Assembly: GCA_014534155.1 (NCBI GenBank)
Contig: JACVSB010000072.1
Coordinates: 1 to 7,824 of the forward strand
From: Thermoleophilia bacterium
GTDB taxonomy: Bacteria > Actinomycetota > Thermoleophilia > Gaiellales > Gaiellaceae
DNA: 7,824 bases
Direction: 5' to 3'
In this document: positions 1 to 5,501 of the stretch, one piece after another
Layout: each line of letters begins with the position of its first letter
How positions within the stretch are numbered: position 1 is the stretch's first letter
The notes under the pieces: generated by a model
Seen by the model: the letters and a program-made list of their open reading frames with translations, nothing else
Database searches by the model: none
What the model was told of the DNA's origin: nothing
Translations under genes and position numbers: made by a program

Positions 1-232
1 CGCGAACCAGACCATCCGACGGCTCGAGCGGCTCGAGCTCGAGTCCGAGGCGGAGCGCCGCGCCCGTGCCGAGGACCTGAACGTCCTGGTCGATCTCGTC
101 GTCGAGGCCTGGCGGGCGCTCGATCGCCGTCTCGACCGCCTCGAGGGGACGGTGCAGCGACTCGAGCGCGCGCTCGTGCAGGCGCCGGCCGCCGAGCTCC
201 ACGGCCTGCACGCGCGGCGGAGCAGCGCCTAG
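1..232 (+). CDS. C-terminal fragment of a coiled-coil protein
   Basis: The reading frame is open from the left edge (first full codon at base 2) and stops at TAG 230-232, giving the last 76 residues of a longer protein. The fragment is dominated by Leu, Glu and Arg in heptad-like spacing (RRLERLELE, then RRLDRLEGTVQRLERAL). This is typical of a long amphipathic helix or coiled coil. A more hydrophobic patch, NVLVDLVVEAW, interrupts it. The final 20 or so residues are Ala/Arg-rich and probably disordered. There is no membrane segment or recognisable catalytic motif. The gene is convergent with the histidine kinase, with 44 bases between the two stops. I do not recognise the family, and the function cannot be inferred from the tail alone. 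The frame is supported by its coiled-coil pattern and its clean stop just before the convergent neighbour. Confidence 0.7.
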   Translation, partial: ANQTIRRLERLELESEAERRARAEDLNVLVDLVVEAWRALDRRLDRLEGTVQRLERALVQAPAAELHGLHARRSSA

Positions 233-266
233 CCCCCAACCGCCGCCCTCCACTCCGTCGCTGTCC

Positions 267-278
267 AGCCGCGCGGCT
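267..278. repeat. 12-bp perfect palindrome between convergent genes
   Basis: AGCCGCGCGGCT is self-complementary over all 12 bases. It lies in the 44-bp gap between the convergent coiled-coil and histidine-kinase genes and runs into the kinase stop codon. As RNA it could fold only with a 4-nt loop and a 4-bp stem, and no T-run follows on either side. It is therefore a weak candidate for a bidirectional terminator, and GC-rich chance is a fair alternative. The rest of the gap shows nothing. Confidence 0.3.
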
Positions 279-1662
279 AGCGGACGGGAAGCCGAAGCTC
301 GAAGCGCGAGCCCTCCCCCGGCCGCGAAGCCAGCTCGAGATCGCCTCCGAGCGCGTGCGCGAGCTCGCGCGCGATGGCAAGGCCGAGCCCGGTCCCGCCG
401 GCACCGTCCCCCGTGAAGAAGGGCCGGAAGATCCGATCCTGGTCGGGCTCGGAGATTCCCGGGCCCGAATCGGACACGGAGACCGACACGGTTCCGTTGC
501 TCGCCGAGAGGCCGAGCGCGATCCGTCCGCCGTCAGGTGTCCACGTGAACGCGTTGTCGATCAGGTTCGTGACGATCTGGAGCACGCGGTCGCCGTCCGT
601 GTGGACCACGGGGTCGCCGGACAGCGTGCGCTCGTAGGCGATGCCGCGCCGCCTCGCCTCTTCCGTTCGCGCGTTGAAGGCGCGCTCCACGAGCCGGCGT
701 AGGTCGACCTCGTCCTCGGCCAGCGCGAAGCGGTGCGCGTCGAGCTTCGCGAGGTCGAGGAGGTCGCCGACGAGCCGCGAGAGGCGCTCGCTCTCCGCGC
801 GGATGACCTCGAGCGACGCCTGGCGGGCCTCGGGATCCGCGGCCAGCCCCTCGCTGAGGGCGTCTGCGTGGCCGCGGATCGCGGTCAGCGGCGTCCGAAG
901 TTCGTGCGAGACGCTCATGAGGAAGTTCCGCTCCATCTCCTCGGCGTCGGCCAGCCGCTGCGTCATCTGCCCGAAGCTCGTCGTCAGGCGGCTGATCTCG
1001 TCTCGCTTACGCGCCGGCGGAAGCTCGACGTCGTAGCGACCCTTCGTGAGCTCGTCCGTGGCACGCGTGAGGGCGAGCACCGGCGCCGTGAGGCGACGGG
1101 AGAGGTACCAGACGAGCCCCGCGGCGACGGCGAGGCCGGCGAGGAACGCGAGCCCCAGCCGGCGGGCGAGGTCGAGCCACTGCGCCCGGAGCTCGGCGCG
1201 CGGCTTCGCGGTCACGATCGCGCCGAAGGTCTCGGCGCCGAGCCGGAGGGGATGGGCGGCGGCGAGGTAGGTCCGGTTCTCGCCGGGCGGGACGAACTCG
1301 AAGGTCTGGGCGTGCCCCTCTTCCAGCGCGGGCGCGTCCGGGACGACCGAGTAGGGGAGCCGGCGCAGGCCGGAGGGCCTGCCGGGAAAAAGCTCGAGAC
1401 CGGCGTAGTAGAGCTTCGTCCCCGTTGCGCGCTCGAGGCGCGGCGCGGCGAACTCGGGAGCCGGCCGGCCCTCGCCCGCGGCCCGCAGCGCCTGGTTTGC
1501 GTACAGGTCGGCGAGCGCGGCCGCCTGGCGGCGGAGCTCGGCGAGCGTGTCGTCGCGGGTCCGGTCCTGGAAGAGCCGGACGGCGAGCAGAGCCGTGACG
1601 AGCGCCGCAGCGACGATCCCTGCGAGGAAGAGCGCCGGAAGCTTGAAGCGCAGCGACCCCAT
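277..1662 (-). CDS. Membrane sensor histidine kinase (HAMP-HisKA-HATPase_c)
   Basis: This 461-residue protein is a classical two-component sensor that autophosphorylates on His and passes the phosphate to the regulator encoded just upstream. Order of parts: membrane helix 1 at about 8-30; an extracytoplasmic sensor region at about 31-165 with no recognised fold; membrane helix 2 at about 168-187; a HAMP linker at about 188-240; HisKA with phospho-acceptor H253 in SVSHELRTPL; then the ATPase domain with N box N366-LID-N370, G1 box DSGPG (398-402), F box FRPFF (412-416) and G2 box GGTGLGLAI (422-430). All catalytic boxes are intact and the length is normal for the family. The ATG lies 12 bases after the regulator's stop, so the two genes are co-transcribed; the ribosome site is weak. 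The overall plan resembles BaeS/MprB-type kinases. The signal sensed is unknown. Confidence 0.96.
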   Translation of the reverse strand: MGSLRFKLPALFLAGIVAAALVTALLAVRLFQDRTRDDTLAELRRQAAALADLYANQALRAAGEGRPAPEFAAPRLERATGTKLYYAGLELFPGRPSGLRRLPYSVVPDAPALEEGHAQTFEFVPPGENRTYLAAAHPLRLGAETFGAIVTAKPRAELRAQWLDLARRLGLAFLAGLAVAAGLVWYLSRRLTAPVLALTRATDELTKGRYDVELPPARKRDEISRLTTSFGQMTQRLADAEEMERNFLMSVSHELRTPLTAIRGHADALSEGLAADPEARQASLEVIRAESERLSRLVGDLLDLAKLDAHRFALAEDEVDLRRLVERAFNARTEEARRRGIAYERTLSGDPVVHTDGDRVLQIVTNLIDNAFTWTPDGGRIALGLSASNGTVSVSVSDSGPGISEPDQDRIFRPFFTGDGAGGTGLGLAIARELAHALGGDLELASRPGEGSRFELRLPVR

Positions 1663-1674
1663 GCGGGCCCGAGG

Positions 1675-2391
1675 TTAGGAGGCCTGGGCCGCCTTCGGCT
1701 CAGTCGCCACCTTGTATCCGACGCCCCAGACGGTGACGATCGGGCAGGAGTCGCCGAGCTTTCGGCGCAGCTGGCCCACGTGCACGTCGACCGTGCGCGT
1801 GTCCCCGGCGAACGTGTAGCCCCAGACGCGCTCGAGGAGCTGGTCGCGGGTGAGGACGAAGCCGCGGTGGTCGAGGAGCTCCCAGAGCAGGTCGAACTCC
1901 TTCGGCGCGAGCTGAATCTCGCGCCCGGCGACCGTGACCTCGCGCCGGCCGGAGTCGATCCGGAGCTTCCCGTGCTCGAGGAACCCTCCCTCGGGCTCGC
2001 GCCTGCGGGGCGTCGACCGGCGCAGGATCGACTTCACGCGGGCCACGAGCTCGCGCGGGTTGAAGGGCTTCGTGAGGTAGTCGTCCGCGCCGACCTCGAG
2101 GCCGATGATCTTGTCGACGTCGTCGTCGCGCGCGGTCAGCATGAGAATCGGCACGTCGGAGCGCTGCCGGATCCGTCGGCACACGTCGAGCCCGTCGAGA
2201 TCGGGGAGCATCAGGTCGAGGACGACGAGCGACGGCGCCTCTGTTCCCGCCTTGGCAAGCGCCTCGCTACCCGTTCGCGCCACCCCGACGTCGAAGCCCG
2301 CCTTCTTCAGGTACATGGCGACGAACGAGGCGATGTTCGCCTCATCCTCGACGACGAGGATCCTCTGGCCCGCCTGTTCACGCACGTCCAC
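1675..2391 (-). CDS. OmpR/PhoB-family response regulator
   Basis: This 238-residue transcription factor is the partner of the downstream kinase. The receiver domain (about 10-125) has the acidic pair E15/D16, phospho-acceptor D59 in VVLDLMLP, switch residue T86 in LTA, Y105, and K108 in the TKPF motif. A short basic linker (about 125-135) leads to a winged-helix DNA-binding domain (about 137-232) with the usual FDLLWELL, RVWGY, RTVDVHVGQLRRKLG and GVGYKV blocks. Such proteins bind direct repeats of about 10-11 bp. The chosen start is GTG at 2391. Two codons later a second GTG (2385-2383) is equally possible, since neither has a clear Shine-Dalgarno site. The gene follows the secreted-protein gene by 27 bases and precedes the kinase by 12, forming one operon. 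Family assignment is secure; the regulon is unknown. Confidence 0.97.
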   Translation of the reverse strand: MDVREQAGQRILVVEDEANIASFVAMYLKKAGFDVGVARTGSEALAKAGTEAPSLVVLDLMLPDLDGLDVCRRIRQRSDVPILMLTARDDDVDKIIGLEVGADDYLTKPFNPRELVARVKSILRRSTPRRREPEGGFLEHGKLRIDSGRREVTVAGREIQLAPKEFDLLWELLDHRGFVLTRDQLLERVWGYTFAGDTRTVDVHVGQLRRKLGDSCPIVTVWGVGYKVATEPKAAQAS

Positions 2392-2396
2392 GTGAA
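2377..2396 (-). repeat. Inverted repeat over the response-regulator start
   Basis: TTCACG (2377-2382) and CGTGAA (2391-2396) form perfect 6-bp arms around an 8-base centre. In the mRNA the first GTG start codon begins at the last base of the 5' arm and the alternative GTG falls at the edge of the loop. It could modulate translation of the regulator or be a DNA site. It could also be a by-product of codon choice, because most of it is coding. Confidence 0.35.
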
Positions 2397-2418
2397 TCGT
2401 GACACACCCGGCGGCGGA

Positions 2419-2883
2419 TCAGCCGAGGCGGAAGGTCCGGGCGCGCCTCGGCCACGGCTTCGGATCGCCGTGGCGGAGCGAGTACGTTCCGGCGGTTCCC
2501 TGGAGCACGAGACGGCCCTTGAGGACGGCGCTCGCGTTGATCCCGACCCCGCGCATCGCGACTCGCCAGTTGCCGTCGATCACGGAGAACGAGAGGCGCC
2601 GGCCAGAGCAGACCCGCGTGCGCCGGTTCGGCCGGCGCAGCTTCTCGCAGCCGGTCACGCCGACCTCGGCCTTCCCCAGGCGCGGGAGATCGACGATTCG
2701 CACCGAGCCCTTGCGGACGTTCCCGACGATCGCGCCATCGCGGCTCGTCACGACCGCCCAACCCGTCCCGCCCGAGAGCGCGAGCGATTCGCCGCCCGAG
2801 GCGACCGCGCGCGCAAGCTGCGCGCTCGCCGCCGGCGCACATGCCAGCACGACCAGGACCATGGTGAGGGTTAGTCGCCGCAT
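2419..2883 (-). CDS. Small secreted protein, first gene of the two-component operon
   Basis: I do not recognise the family. The 154-residue protein starts MRRLTLTMVLVVLACAPAASA, a good export signal: a basic start, a hydrophobic core and a likely signal-peptidase I site after A21. The alternative is a weak lipobox, VLAC, ending at C15, which would make it a lipoprotein. The mature part is about 130 residues, rich in alternating hydrophobic positions (predicted beta structure), with only two cysteines, C79 and C92, that could form a disulfide. The tail is basic and Pro/Arg-rich (KPWPRRARTFRLG). ATG 2883 was chosen because it gives the complete signal peptide; the frame stays open further upstream but that part is low-complexity and overlaps pdxH. 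AAGGA abuts the ATG. The gene precedes the regulator by 27 bases, so it may tune or feed the kinase, or be an output of it. Confidence 0.8.
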   Translation of the reverse strand: MRRLTLTMVLVVLACAPAASAQLARAVASGGESLALSGGTGWAVVTSRDGAIVGNVRKGSVRIVDLPRLGKAEVGVTGCEKLRRPNRRTRVCSGRRLSFSVIDGNWRVAMRGVGINASAVLKGRLVLQGTAGTYSLRHGDPKPWPRRARTFRLG

Positions 2884-2965
2884 TCCTTCGTCGTCTTCCG
2901 TAGTGTCGCGTCGGCGCGTAATGAAGTGGAGCACGCGCTTGTAAAGCTTTCGTAACGCGCTCACC
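2884..2965. promoter_or_regulatory. Divergent promoter region, secreted-protein operon / pdxH
   Basis: The 82 bases separate two divergent start codons, so promoters in both directions must lie here or reach into the genes. The stretch is less GC-rich than its surroundings. It contains a paired element TTGTAAAGCTT / TCGTAACGCGC (2939-2949 and 2950-2960) in which GTAA recurs 11 bases apart, with 7 of 11 positions matching. It also holds an AAAGCTTT palindrome (2943-2950). I cannot assign -35/-10 boxes with confidence: TAACGC (2953-2958), seven bases before the pdxH ATG, sits where a leaderless -10 would, but matches poorly. pdxH has no visible Shine-Dalgarno site. Confidence 0.45.
2939..2960. 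promoter_or_regulatory. Candidate OmpR-type direct repeat
   Basis: Two consecutive 11-base units, TTGTAAAGCTT and TCGTAACGCGC, agree at 7 positions, centred on GTAA. OmpR/PhoB-family regulators bind tandem half-sites spaced by about one helical turn, and such a regulator is encoded by this operon. Autoregulation is therefore an attractive inference. With one imperfect pair in a region this size, chance cannot be excluded. Confidence 0.3.
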
Positions 2966-3577
2966 ATGCCGGACGACGCCCTTCTGCGCGAGGACGAGGT
3001 CGACCGCGACCCGATCGTCCAGGTTCGCGCCTGGCTCGCCGATGCCGTGGCGGCCGGTGTGCACCTCCCGGAAGCGGTTGCCCTCGCGACCGTCTCCGCT
3101 GCGGGCGCGCCGTCGGTGCGCATGGTCCTCCTCAAGGAGGTCGACGAGCGCGGGTTCGTCTTCTTCACGAACCGCTCGAGCCGCAAGGGCCGCGAGCTCG
3201 AGGCCGTCGCGCGCGCGGCGCTCGTCGCCTACTGGGCTCCGCTCGGCCGGCAGGTCCGCGCGGAGGGCCCGGTCGCTCCCGTCCCAGACGCGGAGTCGGA
3301 CGCCTACTTCGCAACTCGACCCCGTGGGAGCCAGATCGCCGCCTGGGCCTCCCCGCAGAGCGCGCGAGTGGCCGGCCGCAGCGAGCTCGACCGGCGCGTG
3401 GCCGACGCAGAAGCGCGGCACGGGGTGGGACCGGTCCCGCGCCCGCCCTTCTGGGGCGGATACCGGCTCTCGCCGGAGGCGATCGAGCTCTGGCAGCACC
3501 GCGAGAGCCGGCTGCACGACCGGCTCCTGTACAGCCGCACGGAGCGCGGCTGGGCGCTCACGCGCCTAGGCCCGTGA
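2966..3577 (+). CDS. pdxH: Pyridoxine/pyridoxamine 5'-phosphate oxidase
   Basis: PdxH is an FMN flavoenzyme of the cytoplasm that oxidises pyridoxine or pyridoxamine 5'-phosphate with O2 to pyridoxal 5'-phosphate, the last step of B6 synthesis and salvage. The 203 residues match the family length, slightly shorter than the E. coli enzyme. Signature segments are in order: RMVLLK (52-57) and FFTN (66-69) for FMN contact; SRKG (72-75); RPRGSQIAAWAS (118-129); Q131-S132; the C-terminal family motif FWGGYRLSP (162-170), W176; and RLHDR (182-186), which holds the substrate phosphate; then the terminal RLGP. Only a short, non-conserved leader precedes the first domain helix, which fits the ATG at 2966. 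It is divergent from the secreted-protein operon. No other B6 gene is present, so it is probably a stand-alone gene. Confidence 0.96.
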   Translation: MPDDALLREDEVDRDPIVQVRAWLADAVAAGVHLPEAVALATVSAAGAPSVRMVLLKEVDERGFVFFTNRSSRKGRELEAVARAALVAYWAPLGRQVRAEGPVAPVPDAESDAYFATRPRGSQIAAWASPQSARVAGRSELDRRVADAEARHGVGPVPRPPFWGGYRLSPEAIELWQHRESRLHDRLLYSRTERGWALTRLGP

Positions 3578-3683
3578 GCGACGCGAGCGCCGCGCGCCGG
3601 ACGGGTGGAGCGGCTCGCGCCGTCCGCATCCTCTGCTTCTCTGAGAGGAAGTCGGCGAAACGAGGCGAAGCCGTCAAGAGACG

Positions 3684-3959
3684 ATGCTGGTTCGAGCGCG
3701 GCGCGAGAGCGAGGAGGCGCACGAGCGACGAGCACGCCTTCTCGCCGCGCGGCTCGAGGCGCTCGCGACTGCGAGCGAGCGCTCGCTCTCCGGCGAGCGC
3801 CCGCTGGACGGGAGGATCACGGCGCTCGAGGCGGCGACGAGGCACGCCGTCGCCCTCGGGCTTCTGACGGGCGGCGAGGCCGCCGAGCTCTGGCGAGCGG
3901 TTGCCGAGCGCCACCCCGGCGTGGCGTGGTGCCGCGCGCGCCCGCCGCTCGCCGCCTAG
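3684..3959 (+). CDS. Small helical protein of unknown function
   Basis: I do not recognise this 91-residue protein. It begins with a charged, Arg/Glu/Ala-rich helix (about 5-35). A compact conserved-looking helical segment follows, DGRITALEAATRHAVALGLLTGGEAAELWRAVAERHPGVAW in sense: hydrophobic residues at helical spacing, then a GLLT-GGEA-type turn and a final helix. There is no signal peptide or membrane helix, and one cysteine near the end. Support for its being real: the helical pattern, the ATG, and a stop (TAG 3957-3959) that interlocks with the stop of the convergent dehydrogenase gene. Against: the ribosome site is poor (AAGAG four bases before ATG), and random long frames are common at this GC. 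The 106-bp gap from pdxH holds only a short imperfect inverted repeat at 3636-3651, so co-transcription with pdxH is possible. Confidence 0.6.
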   Translation: MLVRARRESEEAHERRARLLAARLEALATASERSLSGERPLDGRITALEAATRHAVALGLLTGGEAAELWRAVAERHPGVAWCRARPPLAA

Positions 3960-4816
3960 TCCCCGTACGAGAAGAATCCCCGGCCGCTCTTCCGCCCGAG
4001 GAGCCCGGCCTGCGCCATCCGGACGAGCCTCGCCGGCGGCGCCATGCGCGGCTCCCGGAGCGCCTGCCACAGGGCCTCCGAGGCGTGCACGTGGATGTCG
4101 ACCCCGATCAGGTCGACGAGCGCGCACGGCCCGATCGGCCAGTTCGCCCCGAAGCGCATGGCCTTGTCCAGGTCGGCCGGCGTGACACCGGCTTCGTCGA
4201 GAAGGCGGACGCAGTCGTTCAGGAGCGGGATCAGGATGCGGTTGACGACGAACCCCGGCGTGTCCCCGCAGCGGATCGGTTGCTTGCCCAGCCGCTCGGC
4301 GAAGGCGAACGCGGTCTCGTACGCGTCCTCGCCGACGAGCGGCGTCCCGACGACCTCCACGAGCCCGAGGAGGGGCGCGGGATTGAAGAAGTGCATGCCG
4401 ACGACCCGCTCCGGCGACGCCGTGGCGCGGGCGATCTCCGTCACGGAAAGCGCGGACGTGTTCGACGCGAGGACGGCGTCCGGCGGCGAGAGCGCGTCGA
4501 GCTCGGCAAAGAGCGCGCGCTTCGCGTCGAGATCCTCGACGATGGCCTCGACGACGAGATCGCAGCGGGCGACGTCGGCGAGGCTCGTCGAGGTCCGGAA
4601 GCGCGCGAGCGCGCTCTCGCGCTCCTCATCCGTCATACGCCCCTTGTCCACGGCGCGACCGAGATAGTGGACGATCCGCTCTCGCGCCCGCTCACCGAGC
4701 TCGGCGCTCACCTCGACGCCCACGGTCTCGACGCCGGCCGTGGCGCAGACCTGCGCGATGCCCGCGCCCATCGTGCCCAGCCCGACGACGGCGACGGTAC
4801 GGATCTCCCTGGCCAC
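3956..4816 (-). CDS. hbd: 3-hydroxybutyryl-CoA / 3-hydroxyacyl-CoA dehydrogenase
   Basis: This 286-residue cytoplasmic enzyme interconverts 3-hydroxyacyl-CoA and 3-oxoacyl-CoA with NAD(P)(H), as in beta-oxidation, butyrate-type metabolism or phenylacetate breakdown. The N-terminal Rossmann domain has the dinucleotide loop GLGTMGAG (12-19) and an acidic residue, E35, at the end of the second strand. Catalytic positions have the correct family spacing: S121 in SNTSALS, H142 in GMHFFNPAP, E154 in VEVV, N192 in TPGFVVNR. The C-terminal helical domain includes DKAMRFGANWPIGP and ends in GRKSGRGFFSYGD. Length is that of single-domain Hbd/PaaH/FadB2 enzymes, not the large fused FadB. The start is GTG at 4816 with no clear Shine-Dalgarno site. 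No thiolase, hydratase or acyl-CoA dehydrogenase gene is adjacent, so the pathway is undecided; the symbol denotes the family. Confidence 0.96.
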   Translation of the reverse strand: MAREIRTVAVVGLGTMGAGIAQVCATAGVETVGVEVSAELGERARERIVHYLGRAVDKGRMTDEERESALARFRTSTSLADVARCDLVVEAIVEDLDAKRALFAELDALSPPDAVLASNTSALSVTEIARATASPERVVGMHFFNPAPLLGLVEVVGTPLVGEDAYETAFAFAERLGKQPIRCGDTPGFVVNRILIPLLNDCVRLLDEAGVTPADLDKAMRFGANWPIGPCALVDLIGVDIHVHASEALWQALREPRMAPPARLVRMAQAGLLGRKSGRGFFSYGD

Positions 4817-4824
4817 GGCGAGGC

Positions 4825-4850
4825 GAGCCTAACGGCTCCCCCGTGGGGGA
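4825..4850. repeat. Two abutting inverted repeats upstream of the dehydrogenase
   Basis: GAGCC-TAAC-GGCTC (4825-4838, 5-bp arms, 4-base centre) runs directly into TCCCCC-GT-GGGGGA (4837-4850, 6-bp arms). The first covers the proposed -10 box of the dehydrogenase gene, and the second lies where a -35 or operator would be. Repressor binding is a plausible role. Terminator function is unlikely, because this is the 5' side of both flanking genes. Confidence 0.4.
4826..4831 (-). promoter_or_regulatory. Candidate -10 box for the dehydrogenase gene
   Basis: On the minus strand, TAGGCT fits the actinobacterial -10 pattern TANNNT. It ends nine bases before the GTG start, which puts the expected transcript start about three bases before the codon. 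That would explain the missing Shine-Dalgarno site. No convincing -35 was found. Confidence 0.4.
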
Positions 4851-4916
4851 TCGCGCGTGCACGCCGCCGACGCGGATCCGCCCGGCGCGGCTTCAAGGCG
4901 GGACAACCCGGTCCTC

Positions 4917-4922
4917 TAGACT
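4917..4922 (+). promoter_or_regulatory. -10 box of a probable leaderless promoter
   Basis: TAGACT fits TANNNT and ends six bases before the ATG at 4929. With the usual six-base gap from -10 to +1, transcription would start on the A of the ATG itself, giving a leaderless mRNA. The lack of any Shine-Dalgarno sequence before this ATG agrees. The -35 is weak (TTCAAG at 4892-4897, spacing 19). The eight bases TAGACTCG recur in the promoter proposed at 6387. Confidence 0.55.
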
Positions 4923-4928
4923 CGCCCT

Positions 4929-5501
4929 ATGGCGAGCCGGTTCTCGGCGCTGTTCACGCGCCGTCCGACGGAGGCGGCGCCGGGGGCGGTCGGCGAGGAA
5001 CGCGGTGCGGGCGCGGGCAGCCGCGCGGCCTCCCTCGCCCGCGGCCTCCCGCTGGGCCGCGAGCGGCGGGAGCTCTCCCGCCTGCGCGAGCTCGAGCTGC
5101 GAGACGTGGGCGGGCTGGCGGTGGAGATGGCGCGGCGAAGCGACTGGCGCTACGCGCTCCTGCACGCACGCTGCGCCGACGTCCTGGCGATCGAGGAGCG
5201 GATCCACGAGCTGGACGCGCTGATCGCCGCCGGCGAGATGGTCGCGCGCGGCGTCCCCGCGGTGCAGTGCGCCTGCGGCGCCCCGATCCTGCGCGGCTCC
5301 CACTTCTGCGCCAACTGTGGTCGCCCGGCCCCGGAGACGCCTCCTGTCGTCACGTGCAGCCACTGCGGCCATGCGCTCCCCGCCGAGGCGAACTTCTGTG
5401 CGAGCTGCGGCAACGCGGTGGCCGCGGAAGCGTTCGCCGAGGCGCAGGCGCTCGATGACACGGCCGCGCCGTCCCCACCCCGGCGCGCAGGGGACGCGTA
5501 G
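4929..5501 (+). CDS. Double zinc-ribbon protein with helical N-terminal region
   Basis: This is a 190-residue cytoplasmic protein of unknown function. A basic, Gly/Ala-rich start (1-40) is followed by a helical block (about 43-105), RRELSRLRELELRDVGGLAVEMARR then a second helix, like a short coiled-coil hairpin. Two zinc ribbons follow. The first uses C114-x-C116 and C127-x2-C130; the second uses C143-x2-C146 and C157-x2-C160 (CSHCGHALPAEANFCASCG). The first knuckle is CxC rather than CxxC. The tail (162-190) is Ala/Pro-rich. Such ribbons usually mediate protein or nucleic-acid contacts rather than catalysis. The ATG has no ribosome site but an ideally placed -10. The stop overlaps the next gene's GTG by one base (TAGTG), so the two are translationally coupled. 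Confidence 0.85.
   Translation: MASRFSALFTRRPTEAAPGAVGEERGAGAGSRAASLARGLPLGRERRELSRLRELELRDVGGLAVEMARRSDWRYALLHARCADVLAIEERIHELDALIAAGEMVARGVPAVQCACGAPILRGSHFCANCGRPAPETPPVVTCSHCGHALPAEANFCASCGNAVAAEAFAEAQALDDTAAPSPPRRAGDA
5489..5494 (+). promoter_or_regulatory. Ribosome binding site of the SPOR-like gene
   Basis: AGGGGA lies six bases before the GTG at 5501, inside the end of the preceding gene. It is the best such site in the window after the one at 6459. It fixes the GTG that overlaps the upstream stop as the start. Confidence 0.6.

Noticed and set aside
23..43. Three CTCGAG hexamers close together
   Set aside because: They fall out of repeated Leu-Glu codons in the coiled coil and are not a regulatory repeat.
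733..2874. A 713-codon open frame on the plus strand, opposite the kinase, regulator and secreted protein genes
   Set aside because: Long antisense frames are expected at this GC. The translation is Arg/Glu/Gly/Pro-rich low complexity without domains, while the minus strand encodes three recognisable proteins with intact motifs.
2884..3186. N-terminal extension of the secreted protein (frame open upstream to 3186)
   Set aside because: It would bury the signal peptide about 100 residues inside the protein and overlap the first 220 bases of pdxH. ATG 2883 gives a normal export signal.
2378..3517. A 379-codon minus-strand frame covering pdxH and the secreted-protein gene
   Set aside because: It is incompatible with pdxH on the opposite strand, and its composition is that of a shadow frame with no recognisable fold.
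3636..3651. Imperfect inverted repeat CTTCTCTGAGAGGAAG after pdxH
   Set aside because: Only four continuous base pairs form at the ends, with mismatches inside. It does not make a credible terminator.
3605..5458. A 617-codon plus-strand frame across the dehydrogenase and zinc-ribbon genes
   Set aside because: It overlaps a clear minus-strand dehydrogenase and, in another frame, the zinc-ribbon gene. Its product is Arg-rich shadow sequence with no domain.
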